IMG/VR virus record: IMGVR_UViG_3300042392_000335
Location: 1-30,321 of that record
Direction: 5' to 3' (one strand)
DNA from: a virus
Length of the DNA stretch: 30,321 nucleotides
This document shows positions 20,807-28,761 of the stretch, piece after piece (position 1 is the first letter of the stretch; each line of letters begins with the position of its first letter). Under the pieces are notes generated by a model. The model did no database searches and was not told the origin of the DNA. It saw nothing but the letters and a program-made list of their open reading frames with translations. A program made the translations under genes and the position numbers.

Positions 20807-22821
20807 AAATTGAAATTAAGAATAACTTAGACTCAGTAAATGAGAAGTTAGACGATGTAGTAGGAAAAGTAGAAGAGGTAGCTCAAGCCAATAAGGAAGC
20901 AAATAAAAGTTTTAAAGAAGCCGAAAAATCAGCTAGCTCATTAGCCAAAGGTTTCTCTGGTATTGGTCTTGCCATTAAGGCAATGGGTATAGGCTTGCTA
21001 ATGAAAGGATTTGAATTACTTTCGGACGCATTTGCAAGAAATCAAAAAGTAGCCGATGCGCTATCTACTATATTCGAAACTATTTCAATTACTTTAAATC
21101 AGGTAACTAATATAGTTGTAGGGGTTATTGAAAAGGTTAGTAAATCGAGCAAAGGTTTCGAAGGATTAACTAATGTAATTAAAGGATTAATGACGCTTGC
21201 TTTGACTCCTTTAAAAGCTGCATTTTATGGCATAGGAGTAGCAATTTCAGAAATACAATTAGCTTGGGAACAATCACTTTTTGGAGATAAAGACCCAAAG
21301 CAAATTACTGTTTTAATTGATAGACTTAATTATTTTAAGGCTGGGTTAAGAGAAACGAGAGTTGATGCAGTTGAAGCAGGAAAAAATATAGCATCAAATT
21401 TAGGCAAAGCAGTATCTGAAATAGGACAAGTAGTTCAAGGCTCAATTGAAGGCATAAGCAAAATAGATATTGAGGCTAATAAAAAGCAAGCAGAAAATTT
21501 AGTTAAACTTAGAAAAGCAGCTCAGATAGCAGTTGCAGAACAACAAGGATTAGTAGAAAAATATGATAGAGAGGCTGAATTAAAAAGACAAATAAGAGAT
21601 GATGAATCTAAAAGTATTGCTGATAGAAAAAAAGCAAATACTGAATTAGGTCAAACATTAGAAAAACAAAGAATAGCAATGACTAAGCTTGCTGATTTGC
21701 AAGTTGAAGCTGCTGATGCTGAGGTAAAAGCTTTAAGAAATCAAGCTAATTTAGTTGCTTATCAAGAATCATTAAATAATCAAAAAGCAGTTGCAGCTCA
21801 AATTACAGGTTTAGAATCAGAGCAAAAAGTAAATGCTGTTGCACTAACTAAAGAAGAACTTGAACTTCAAAAATCTATAAATGACGGTAAGGTTGAAGCA
21901 TTAAATGTTCAAGAGCAGTTTAATGCAGATTCAATTAAGAACGACGAATCAAGACTTGCTTCACAAAGAAAAGCACTTGAAGAGCAAAGAGTAAGGGATT
22001 TAGCCAATATCCAGCAGACAATAGATTCTTATAATGAGGGGACTCAAGCTAGAGCGGATGCTGAAACTGCTTTCTTATTAAAGAAGACAGAAATTGATAA
22101 TGCCATTGCAGCAAAAGATGTTGAAATAAAAAATGAGGCTTTAAATAGACAATACGCTTTTAATGAATTAGTAATTAGTAATGAGCGGTCTGCATTTCAA
22201 GCACAGCTAGAGGCATTAGATTCTCAAAATGCAATTATTAGAGAAAGAGAATATGCAAATGAAGCTGAAAGAACTCAAGCTTTAAAAGATAATACAGATA
22301 AGCGTATAGCAATCGAAAGGTCATACAAAGATGCAAGAATTGCTGCTGAATTACAATTTGTTGATGCTAGTAGAGGAGCAATTAATGCTTTAGGTTCTTT
22401 ATTTGAACAAGGAACGGATGCAGCAAAAGCCGCAGCATTAGCTGATATTGCCATAGGTACTGCAACTGGATTTATTCAAGCATTAGATATTGCACAAAAA
22501 GGAGCTAAAGCATCGGGACCAGCAGCACCATTTGCATTCCCAATATTTTACGCATCACAGATTGCAGCGGTTCTTGGGGCAGCTGGAAGAGCAAAATCGG
22601 TTTTAGAATCAGGTAATTCAAATAGCGGAGGCGGTAGCAGTGCTCCTGCATCTGCTTCTATTGTTCCTAATTTTAATGTAGTAGGTTCTTCTGGTGTAAA
22701 TCAAATCGCTCAAACATTAGGCAGGGATTTGCCACCAGTTAAGGCTTATGTTGTCGCAAACGACGTAACTTCTGCTCAAAGTTTAAATCGTAATATAGTT
22801 TCAAGTGCAACTCTTGGATAA
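20788..22821 (+). CDS. Tape measure protein
   Basis: This 677-residue protein is dominated by coiled coil (residues about 225-530 rich in Ala, Lys, Glu, Gln). It carries hydrophobic segments near 50-75 (GLAIKAMGIGLLMKGFELLS), near 140-160 (LTPLKAAFYGIGVAISEIQL) and near the C-terminus (AAPFAFPIFYASQIAAVLGA). It ends in a Gly/Ser-rich linker and a short beta tail. Long alpha-helical chain plus embedded membrane-active segments is the tape-measure layout. Its length suggests a siphovirus-like tail of roughly 100 nm by the usual 1.5 A per residue rule. It is the last gene of the tail operon. Confidence 0.85.
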   Translation: MEKKKVEIEIKNNLDSVNEKLDDVVGKVEEVAQANKEANKSFKEAEKSASSLAKGFSGIGLAIKAMGIGLLMKGFELLSDAFARNQKVADALSTIFETISITLNQVTNIVVGVIEKVSKSSKGFEGLTNVIKGLMTLALTPLKAAFYGIGVAISEIQLAWEQSLFGDKDPKQITVLIDRLNYFKAGLRETRVDAVEAGKNIASNLGKAVSEIGQVVQGSIEGISKIDIEANKKQAENLVKLRKAAQIAVAEQQGLVEKYDREAELKRQIRDDESKSIADRKKANTELGQTLEKQRIAMTKLADLQVEAADAEVKALRNQANLVAYQESLNNQKAVAAQITGLESEQKVNAVALTKEELELQKSINDGKVEALNVQEQFNADSIKNDESRLASQRKALEEQRVRDLANIQQTIDSYNEGTQARADAETAFLLKKTEIDNAIAAKDVEIKNEALNRQYAFNELVISNERSAFQAQLEALDSQNAIIREREYANEAERTQALKDNTDKRIAIERSYKDARIAAELQFVDASRGAINALGSLFEQGTDAAKAAALADIAIGTATGFIQALDIAQKGAKASGPAAPFAFPIFYASQIAAVLGAAGRAKSVLESGNSNSGGGSSAPASASIVPNFNVVGSSGVNQIAQTLGRDLPPVKAYVVANDVTSAQSLNRNIVSSATLG

Positions 22822-22831
22822 TGAAAATGTA

Positions 22832-22856
22832 ACAAAAAAAAATATAAACGTTTATA
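22832..22856 (+). promoter_or_regulatory. Candidate phage late promoter (head module)
   Basis: ACAAAA at 22832-22837, a spacer of 11, then CGTTTATA at 22849-22856, ending 4 bases before the ATG at 22861. It is the same motif as 3789, 15300 and 26613. The whole gap (22822-22860) is made of this element and its A-rich surroundings. Confidence 0.55.
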
Positions 22857-22860
22857 GGCT

Positions 22861-23439
22861 ATGAGAATTGTCGAATTAGTTATCGAGAAAGATTTAGATG
22901 GGATTGATGCGGTTAGCTTAGTGGATTCACCAGCTATCGAAGAAAACTTCATCGCTTTAAATAAGGAATATAAAATAGAGTTTGCTGAGGTAGACTCGGA
23001 CAAGCGTATCCTTATGGGAGCTGCTCTTATTCCTAATAAGCAAATATATCGCAAGAATGGCAAAGACGAATTCTATGTATTCTTTAGCGAGGCTACGGTT
23101 AAGCAAGCTAGTGAGCTATTCTTAAAGAATGGTAACCAGTCAAACGCAACGCTAGAGCATAAGGCTAAATTTGACGGGGCTACGGTGGTAGAGTCTTGGA
23201 TTATTGACAACCCAGACATGGATAAGTCTAAGCAGTACGGGTTTAGCTTACCAAAAGGAACTTGGATGATATCTATGAAGATAGAAGACGAGAACGTTTG
23301 GAAGCAAGTTAAAGAGGGCAAGTATAAAGGATTTTCAATAGAAGGATATTTTGCAGACAAATTAGATATGTCTATAGAAAATTTAGAAGAAGAAGAGTTA
23401 ATCAATCAAATCATAAATATTTTAAACGATGGCAAATAA
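22861..23439 (+). CDS. Prohead protease, XkdF-like
   Basis: This 192-residue protein begins MRIVELVIEKDLDGIDAVSL with SPAIEENF. It continues through RILMGAALIPNKQIYRKNGK, EFYVFFSEATVKQASELF, LEHKAKF and WMISMKIEDENVWKQVKEGK, and ends near KGFSIEGYFADK. This is the XkdF-like serine-protease layout, in which His in LEHKA and Ser in GFSIEG would be catalytic. It would process capsid and scaffold during head maturation. It lies first in the head operon ahead of scaffold and capsid, as expected. It overlaps the next small gene by 11 bases. Confidence 0.85.
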   Translation: MRIVELVIEKDLDGIDAVSLVDSPAIEENFIALNKEYKIEFAEVDSDKRILMGAALIPNKQIYRKNGKDEFYVFFSEATVKQASELFLKNGNQSNATLEHKAKFDGATVVESWIIDNPDMDKSKQYGFSLPKGTWMISMKIEDENVWKQVKEGKYKGFSIEGYFADKLDMSIENLEEEELINQIINILNDGK

Positions 23440-23614
23440 AAATAATAGTCCACAAAACGCATCTCGTGGTTGTCTTTGCAAAGATGGAACTTATTCAAAA
23501 GAGTGTTGCGAAGGTGAATTAGCTAACCAAGGTATCGGTGCTTTAGTTTCACAAAATACTTCTACGGTTGTAAATACTAATCAGCCACGTGTAATAACAA
23601 GAGAAAACGCATAG
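23429..23614 (+). CDS. Small Cys-rich protein (61 aa)
   Basis: This 61-residue protein (MANKNNSPQNASRGCLCKDG) has Cys at 15, 17, 26 and 27 (RGCLCKDGTYSKECCEGELA), arranged like a small metal or disulfide knuckle, then a GIG turn and a disordered tail. Similar RGCLCKDGTYSxxCC proteins recur between head genes of Bacteroidota phages in my recollection. It is the only Cys-dense product in the head operon. Function unknown. Confidence 0.7.
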   Translation: MANKNNSPQNASRGCLCKDGTYSKECCEGELANQGIGALVSQNTSTVVNTNQPRVITRENA

Positions 23615-23616
23615 AT

Positions 23617-23976
23617 ATGAACACGGACAAAAAAGTATTTAACAAATTGTTCTCTAAAGATAAGCTTGAGCTATCTTCGGAAAAGTTCGAGTTTGGAGTT
23701 GTGCAAGATTTAATTAAAGTTAACAAAGATGCTAGCAGTTCATTTATTGCTGGATTTGATTTAGTTGCTAATGCAAGAGCTAAAGCAACCCCTTTAATTA
23801 AAAATTCAATTTCATTAGCAAATGATTTTCTTAGTCAACTTTCTGAAACACAAAAAATTGCAGATAATTTAGGTATTCAAATGCCAAAAGAATTTGATTC
23901 AGAAAAAAAGGCTGCAAATGAATTAATAATAGAAGCAAAATTGGCTCTTTCAATTTTAGATAAATTAAGTTTTTAA
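23617..23976 (+). CDS. Head-operon paralogue 1, unknown function
   Basis: This 119-residue, helical protein begins MNTDKKVFNKLFSKDKLELS. Its first 30 residues align with those of the next gene (MNTDKKVFEKLFSGEKVELE), including a shared aromatic pair before a Val/Ala helix. The rest is a long helical region ending in LALSILDKLSF. It starts two bases after the previous stop. It may be a decoration or scaffolding helper; this is not proven. Confidence 0.7.
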   Translation: MNTDKKVFNKLFSKDKLELSSEKFEFGVVQDLIKVNKDASSSFIAGFDLVANARAKATPLIKNSISLANDFLSQLSETQKIADNLGIQMPKEFDSEKKAANELIIEAKLALSILDKLSF

Positions 23977-23986
23977 TTATATATAT

Positions 23987-24367
23987 ATGAATACGGACAA
24001 AAAAGTATTTGAGAAATTATTCTCAGGGGAGAAAGTAGAGTTAGAATCTCAAGCTTACGAATTTGCTTTAGATATTAAAGGAGAATCTAAAAAAATAGAC
24101 GATTTGTTTTCTAAATCTTCTCAATTAAGAAGCCAAGTGTTAAAAGATGCTACATCTAAATTGAATACTTCTGTGAAATCAATGGTAGATATTAGAGCTT
24201 CTTTATCAAGAGAAATGTCTGATTTTAAAACAAAGTATAAAGAATTAACTGGGGATAATCCAGATTCTACTCAACAAGTAAAGAATTTTAATTTAGCAAT
24301 TCAAAGAGCTGATTCTCAAATTAATGAAATTAGTCAATCTATTGCTGAAATTTCAAGATTCATTTAA
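23987..24367 (+). CDS. Head-operon paralogue 2, unknown function
   Basis: This 126-residue protein has MNTDKKVFEKLFS at its start, a near-copy of paralogue 1 at protein and DNA level. It is then coiled-coil helical (SQLRSQVLKDATSKLNTSVK and IQRADSQINEISQSIAEISR). It is preceded by an AT repeat (tatatatat) directly at the ATG. The pair probably arose by tandem duplication. Function unknown. Confidence 0.7.
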   Translation: MNTDKKVFEKLFSGEKVELESQAYEFALDIKGESKKIDDLFSKSSQLRSQVLKDATSKLNTSVKSMVDIRASLSREMSDFKTKYKELTGDNPDSTQQVKNFNLAIQRADSQINEISQSIAEISRFI

Positions 24368-24390
24368 TTAGTAAATAAATTAATAAATAT

Positions 24391-24984
24391 ATGGAATACA
24401 AGAACAAGTTGAACAAGATTAAGGCTGTTCTTTCTATGGAGATTAAGCTTGCACAAATGAAGTTAGAAGACGGAATTACCGTTATCGAAGCTGAAGAGTT
24501 TGCACCTGATTTCTCTGTAGGAATTGTAACAGAAGATGGTATTGTACCGATGCCAGTAGGCGAGTACAAGTTAGAAGACGGAATGATTTTAGTCGTTGCC
24601 GTTGAGGGTGTTATTTCTGAAATCAAAGCAGAAGAGCCAGAAGCTGAAGTTGAAGTTGAAGTAGCACCTGAAGAGGTAGTTGCTCCAGAATTAGCTGAAG
24701 AAGCTCCAAAGGCTAAGCGTATTGTAGAATCAGTTTCAAAGGAGACTTTCTTTGCTGAGATTGAAAAATTACGTCAAGAGTTTTCATCTATTAAAGAAGA
24801 AAACGAAGCTTTAAAAGCTGAGAATGAGTCATTAAAAGTTGAGATGTCTTCTATCGAAGAAGGTGCTGAGCCTTTAGCTCATAACCCAGAAGCTGGAGTT
24901 GCTCCAAAACAATCATTTAAAATTAGTAAAAACAGAACTGCTTCTATTCAAGATTCAGTTTACAATAAAATCTTTTCAAAATAA
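24391..24984 (+). CDS. Candidate capsid scaffold protein
   Basis: This 197-residue acidic protein begins MEYKNKLNKIKAVLSMEIKL and has a beta hairpin region (GEYKLEDGMILVVAVEGVIS). It then has a Glu/Val/Pro-rich linker at about 79-108 and a coiled coil at about 123-155 (RQEFSSIKEENEALKAENES), and ends with a basic tail (FKISKNRTASIQDSVYNKIF). Scaffold proteins of HK97-like phages are acidic, coiled-coil-rich and sit directly before the capsid gene, as here, with a basic C-terminus that contacts capsid. No peptidase motif is present. Confidence 0.7.
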   Translation: MEYKNKLNKIKAVLSMEIKLAQMKLEDGITVIEAEEFAPDFSVGIVTEDGIVPMPVGEYKLEDGMILVVAVEGVISEIKAEEPEAEVEVEVAPEEVVAPELAEEAPKAKRIVESVSKETFFAEIEKLRQEFSSIKEENEALKAENESLKVEMSSIEEGAEPLAHNPEAGVAPKQSFKISKNRTASIQDSVYNKIFSK

Positions 24985-25004
24985 TTAACAAACAAATTTA
25001 AAAA

Positions 25005-25958
25005 ATGGCTACTACAACGTCGATTACCACAACTTACAGCGGTGAATTTAAAGACCAAATTATCGCTGCAGCATTATTATCTGCTCCAACTATTGAAGCA
25101 GGTGGTATTACTATTAAACCAAACATTAAGTACAAAGAAGTTATTAAGCGTTTATCTACAGACGATATTTTAAAGAACGCTACTTGTGATTTTGATGCAA
25201 CGTCTACGGTTACTTTAACTGAGCGTATTATCACTCCAGAAGAATTTCAGGTCAACCTCCAGTTGTGTAAAAAAGATTTTCATTCGGACTTTTTGAGCTC
25301 ACAACAAGGTTTTTCTTCATTTGATGTATTGCCAAAAACTTTCCAAGATTTCTTAGTTGCACACGTTGCTGCTAAAGTTGCTGCAAAGAATGAGACAAAC
25401 ATCTGGTCAGGTGTTAACGCTAACGCTGGTGAGTTTGATGGCTTCGCTACTTTATTAGCTGCGGACGCTGCTTTGCCAACTGCTAACGAAGTTGCTGGAA
25501 CTACGGTAACTGCTGCAAACGTAGTAGCTGAAATGGGTAAAATCGTTGATGCTATTCCTGCTGCTCTTTACGGACAAGATGACCTTTACATCTACGTATC
25601 TCAGAACATAGCTCGTGCTTACGTTCGTGCTTTAGGTGGTTTTGGTGCTTCAGGCTTAGGTGCTAACGGTACTAACGCAATGGGTACTCAATGGTATAAC
25701 AATGGTTCTCTTTCTTTTGATGGCGTTAAAATCTTTGTAGCAAACGGAATGGGTGCTAACAAAGCAATCGCTACAACTAAAGATAACTTATACTTTGGTA
25801 CTTCTTTATTGTCTGACCACACAGAAGTTAAGGTTATTGACTTAGCAGACATCGATGGTTCTCAGAATGTTCGTGTAATTATGCGTTTATCTGCTGGTGT
25901 TCAGTACGGTGTAGTTCAAGACATCGTAACATACGGAATTACAAATTCCGCAAATTAG
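25005..25958 (+). CDS. Major capsid protein
   Basis: This 317-residue protein begins MATTTSITTTYSGEFKDQII and contains IKPNIKYKEVIKRLSTDDIL, TLTERIITPEEFQVNLQLCK, KTFQDFLVAHVAAKVAAKNE, DLYIYVSQNIARAYVRALGG and VIDLADIDGSQNVRVIMRLS. Length, the N-arm/spine helix/domain order and the Gly/Ala-rich loop region fit a major capsid protein of the HK97 fold. It is the last gene before a strong terminator and follows the scaffold, and it uses preferred codons more strongly than its neighbours. It is the shell subunit by context; the fold was not modelled. Confidence 0.85.
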   Translation: MATTTSITTTYSGEFKDQIIAAALLSAPTIEAGGITIKPNIKYKEVIKRLSTDDILKNATCDFDATSTVTLTERIITPEEFQVNLQLCKKDFHSDFLSSQQGFSSFDVLPKTFQDFLVAHVAAKVAAKNETNIWSGVNANAGEFDGFATLLAADAALPTANEVAGTTVTAANVVAEMGKIVDAIPAALYGQDDLYIYVSQNIARAYVRALGGFGASGLGANGTNAMGTQWYNNGSLSFDGVKIFVANGMGANKAIATTKDNLYFGTSLLSDHTEVKVIDLADIDGSQNVRVIMRLSAGVQYGVVQDIVTYGITNSAN

Positions 25959-25969
25959 TAGAAATCAAT

Positions 25970-26000
25970 AGCACCTCGTTAATTCGGGGTGCTTATTTTT
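25970..26000 (+). terminator. Intrinsic terminator after the capsid gene
   Basis: GCACCTCG (25971-25978) pairs with CGGGGTGC (25985-25992), one U-G pair and an outer A-T, loop TTAATT, followed by TTATTTTT at 25993-26000. It closes the head operon. The next gene (26022) lies downstream without a CGTTTATA motif, so it probably depends on read-through. Confidence 0.85.
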
Positions 26001-26021
26001 AAACATTATAAATAAATAATT

Positions 26022-26546
26022 ATGTGCGATATTTCTTTAGGGAGAATTGAGCCTTGCAAAACGAGTAACGGTGGTTTAAAAGCTGTTTACTTTGTTAACT
26101 GGGGTGACGCTACTGGTTATACTTATGACGTTACGAATACCGACGCAATCTCTGCGGTTCTTGGTACTCCAATTGCATATAAGTACGACCTAAAAGGTAA
26201 TAGCTCTTTTGAGCAAACTATTACTTCTAGCCGTGAAAACGGAACTACATTTTTTGAGCAAACTGTTAACTTAACTTTAAAAAAGTTGTCAGTTGTAGAC
26301 CATAAGCAAATTAAACTTTTGTCTTACGGACGTCCTCAAGTTATTGTAGAAGATAACAATGGCAATTTCTTCTATTGTGGCGTTAAGCACGGTATGGAAG
26401 TATCTGGCGGTACTATCGTTACTGGCGCTGCAATGGGAGACTTAAGCGGTTATACTTTAGTATTATCTGGACAAGAACCAGTGCCTGCTAACTTCATAAC
26501 TACCTCTTTAACTACTGCAGGATTTACGGTAACTACTGGAGTTTAA
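26022..26546 (+). CDS. Major tail tube protein candidate
   Basis: This 174-residue, beta-rich protein begins MCDISLGRIEPCKTSNGGLK. It has YAxxYxLKG-like and TITSSRENGTTFFEQTVNLT strands, YCGVKHGMEVSGGTI, then GAAMGDLSGYTLVLSGQEPV. The pattern GMEVSGGTIxTGxAMGDLSGYTLxLxGxE is one I associate with abundant tail tube proteins of Bacteroidota phages. It lies between two terminators, one gene after the capsid, matching a very strongly expressed structural protein. No alternative family was recognised. Confidence 0.75.
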   Translation: MCDISLGRIEPCKTSNGGLKAVYFVNWGDATGYTYDVTNTDAISAVLGTPIAYKYDLKGNSSFEQTITSSRENGTTFFEQTVNLTLKKLSVVDHKQIKLLSYGRPQVIVEDNNGNFFYCGVKHGMEVSGGTIVTGAAMGDLSGYTLVLSGQEPVPANFITTSLTTAGFTVTTGV

Positions 26547-26576
26547 TTAGTTTTTTGTTGTTTACGGTTTGGAACT

Positions 26577-26608
26577 GGGTGGGCTGATGTCCCACCCTTT
26601 TCTATTTT
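26577..26608 (+). terminator. Intrinsic terminator after the tail tube gene
   Basis: GGGTGGG (26577-26583) pairs perfectly with CCCACCC (26591-26597), loop CTGATGT, followed by TTTTCTATTTT. It isolates the capsid and tube genes from the portal operon, whose late motif begins 5 bases further on. Confidence 0.9.
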
Positions 26609-26612
26609 AGAA

Positions 26613-26638
26613 ACAAAACATATTAAAAAACGTTTATA
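26613..26638 (+). promoter_or_regulatory. Candidate phage late promoter (portal/fibre module)
   Basis: ACAAAA at 26613-26618, a spacer of 12, then CGTTTATA at 26631-26638, ending 4 bases before the ATG at 26643. It lies directly behind a strong terminator, so the downstream portal operon needs a new promoter here. This context is the strongest argument that the motif is a promoter. Confidence 0.6.
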
Positions 26639-26642
26639 GGTT

Positions 26643-26996
26643 ATGGTAATTCTTAAAGAGAATAGTACGGTTCAGCGTTTCACGTTTATCCCCACAAGGC
26701 TAAACGATGCGAACTTTATGTATATCACAAACGAAACGACGAATGAAACAATTACTAAGTCAATTTACGTAAAGAAAAAATCCTTTCATTCTTACTTCGA
26801 TTTAGTTTTTGATTTCATTGAGCAAGGTCACTTTTATAGCGTAGAATTAAAATACTATGGTGTAATAGATGGCAAATTAGATTACTATTTAGTTCACCGT
26901 GACAAGATTTTCTGTACAAATCAAGAAATCGATACCTATTCGGTAAATAAAGATGTGTACAAACAAAACGACCAAAACATAATATTCTATGAGTAA
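26643..26996 (+). CDS. Hypothetical protein before the portal
   Basis: This 117-residue, beta-rich protein begins MVILKENSTVQRFTFIPTRL, followed by ITNETTNETITKS, VDLVF-like strands and a long DIQ-like region ending in DVYKQNDQNIIFYE. Its size and place at the start of the portal operon recur in Bacteroidota phages. It overlaps the portal gene by 8 bases. No function is assigned. Confidence 0.7.
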   Translation: MVILKENSTVQRFTFIPTRLNDANFMYITNETTNETITKSIYVKKKSFHSYFDLVFDFIEQGHFYSVELKYYGVIDGKLDYYLVHRDKIFCTNQEIDTYSVNKDVYKQNDQNIIFYE

Positions 26997-28758
26997 CGTT
27001 CATGTTTTCAATTTTGAATCGCATAAACCGCCTCAATCCAACGAATCTAATAGAGAAGCTTGGGTAGAGTTTGGCGATGATAACGACTACTTTCAGTACC
27101 TAATTGACAGATATAATAATTCGACTACAAATAACTCAGTTATTAACTCTATCAATAAGCTGATTTATGGACGTGGGTTAGACGCTACGGATTCAAATAA
27201 GAAGCCGAATGAATACGCTCAAATGAAAATGTTATTTAGACCAGAGGTTTTAAAGTGCGTAATTACGGACTACAAACTTTTAGGACAAGGATATTTTCAA
27301 CTTATCTATAATAAGGCAAAGGATTCTATTGTAAGAGTTGAACATGTTCCAGCTCAATTAATTAGAGCAGAAAAATGCAATGAGAAAGGCGAAATCACTG
27401 GGTATTATTATTCCGATAACTGGCAAGATGTTAAAAAGTTTATGCCTAAGCGTATTGGGGCTTTTGGTTATGGCGATAAAACGCTAGAAATTCTTTGCGT
27501 TCGTGATTATAGCGTAGGGCAAAAATACTATTCTAATGTAGATTACATTGGAGCTTTGCCATATACTCAATTAGAAGAAGAAATTGCGGATTACCTTATT
27601 AACGATGTCCAAAATGGATTTTCGCCTACTTCAGTTATTAACTTTAATAACGGAGTTCCAGACGAGGAGAAAATGTCATTGCAAGCGGCAGACGTTAAGC
27701 GTAAGCTAACAGGGGCAAGCGGTGCTAAGATTGTAGTTTCATTTAATAGCGATGAGACTAAAAAGACTACTATTGACAATGTACCTTTAAATGATGCGCC
27801 TGCACACTATACTTATTTAAGCGAAGAGTCTAGAGGTAAGATTTTGCTAGGTCACTCTATTACTAGCGGTTTACTTTTTGGAATACCTTCAAGTAATGGA
27901 TTTAGTTCAAATGCGGACGAGCTTAAAAATGCTTCTATCTTGTTTGACAATATGACAATCCGACCTAAGCAAGCAACGGTTTTAGATGCTATCGATAAGA
28001 TTTTAGCATTCAATGCTATTAGCTTAAATCTTTACTTTAAAACTTTACAACCGCTTGAATTTATTGACCAAAATCCAAAGATGGATTCTGCTACAATGGA
28101 AGAAGAAACAGGTGTAAAATTATCTAAGCATTTAGAAGAATTAGATGTAGAAGAATTTATCGCAGAACTTGACCCTAACGAGTGGGAGCTTGTAGATAGT
28201 CGACCAGTATCATACGAAGACGAAGAGCGCTTAGACGCAGAGCTAGAAGCCTTAAACAATCCCGATAAATCATTACTTGCTAAGATGTGGCAATTTGTTA
28301 CTACTGGAGTAGCAAGACCTGATTTAAAATCAGAGCAAGACGGCAAATTATTTGCATCTCGTTACAGATATAGTGGAGAAACTACGGATAAGTCTAGGGA
28401 GTTTTGTAAGAAAATGACGCAAGCAAATAAGCTATACCGTAAGGAAGACATTATGGCTATGAGTGAAAAGGCTAGCACTAACCCAGGTTGGGGTCCAAGA
28501 GGTACTAACACTTACGACATATTCCTTTACAAAGGAGGCGGAGCTTGTCATCACTTTTGGACTCGTGAAACTTACAAGCGTTTTACAGACCCTCGCAAAA
28601 GGGGAGCTGAAAAAATAACTCCAGCTGAAGCTCGTAAAGCAGGCGAAATTTTACCTAATCCGTTTAATAAATCGGATGGCAAGAATGCAAATAAAAATAG
28701 TAAACTGGTGTACACGAAACCAATCGATATGCCTAATCAAGGATTTTTACCAAAATAA
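26989..28758 (+). CDS. Portal protein with C-terminal minor-head-like domain
   Basis: This 589-residue protein begins MSNVHVFNFESHKPPQSNES with the portal N-terminal features VINSINKLIYGRGL near 53-66, FKVLGQG-like YKLLGQGYFQLIY near 93-105 and VEHVPAQLIRAEK. Later GHSITSGLLFGIPSSNGFSS and MTIRPKQATVLDAIDKILA match the portal stem/wing region. The last part (FASRYRYSGETTDKSREFCK, NPGWGPRGTNTYDIFLYKGG, GACHHFWTRE) resembles the C-terminal conserved part of minor head (MuF-like) proteins, with a Cys/His pair. A portal fused to such a domain is plausible. It would form the head vertex for DNA entry. It starts in the previous gene's last codons. Confidence 0.85.
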   Translation: MSNVHVFNFESHKPPQSNESNREAWVEFGDDNDYFQYLIDRYNNSTTNNSVINSINKLIYGRGLDATDSNKKPNEYAQMKMLFRPEVLKCVITDYKLLGQGYFQLIYNKAKDSIVRVEHVPAQLIRAEKCNEKGEITGYYYSDNWQDVKKFMPKRIGAFGYGDKTLEILCVRDYSVGQKYYSNVDYIGALPYTQLEEEIADYLINDVQNGFSPTSVINFNNGVPDEEKMSLQAADVKRKLTGASGAKIVVSFNSDETKKTTIDNVPLNDAPAHYTYLSEESRGKILLGHSITSGLLFGIPSSNGFSSNADELKNASILFDNMTIRPKQATVLDAIDKILAFNAISLNLYFKTLQPLEFIDQNPKMDSATMEEETGVKLSKHLEELDVEEFIAELDPNEWELVDSRPVSYEDEERLDAELEALNNPDKSLLAKMWQFVTTGVARPDLKSEQDGKLFASRYRYSGETTDKSREFCKKMTQANKLYRKEDIMAMSEKASTNPGWGPRGTNTYDIFLYKGGGACHHFWTRETYKRFTDPRKRGAEKITPAEARKAGEILPNPFNKSDGKNANKNSKLVYTKPIDMPNQGFLPK

Positions 28759-28761
28759 GAA

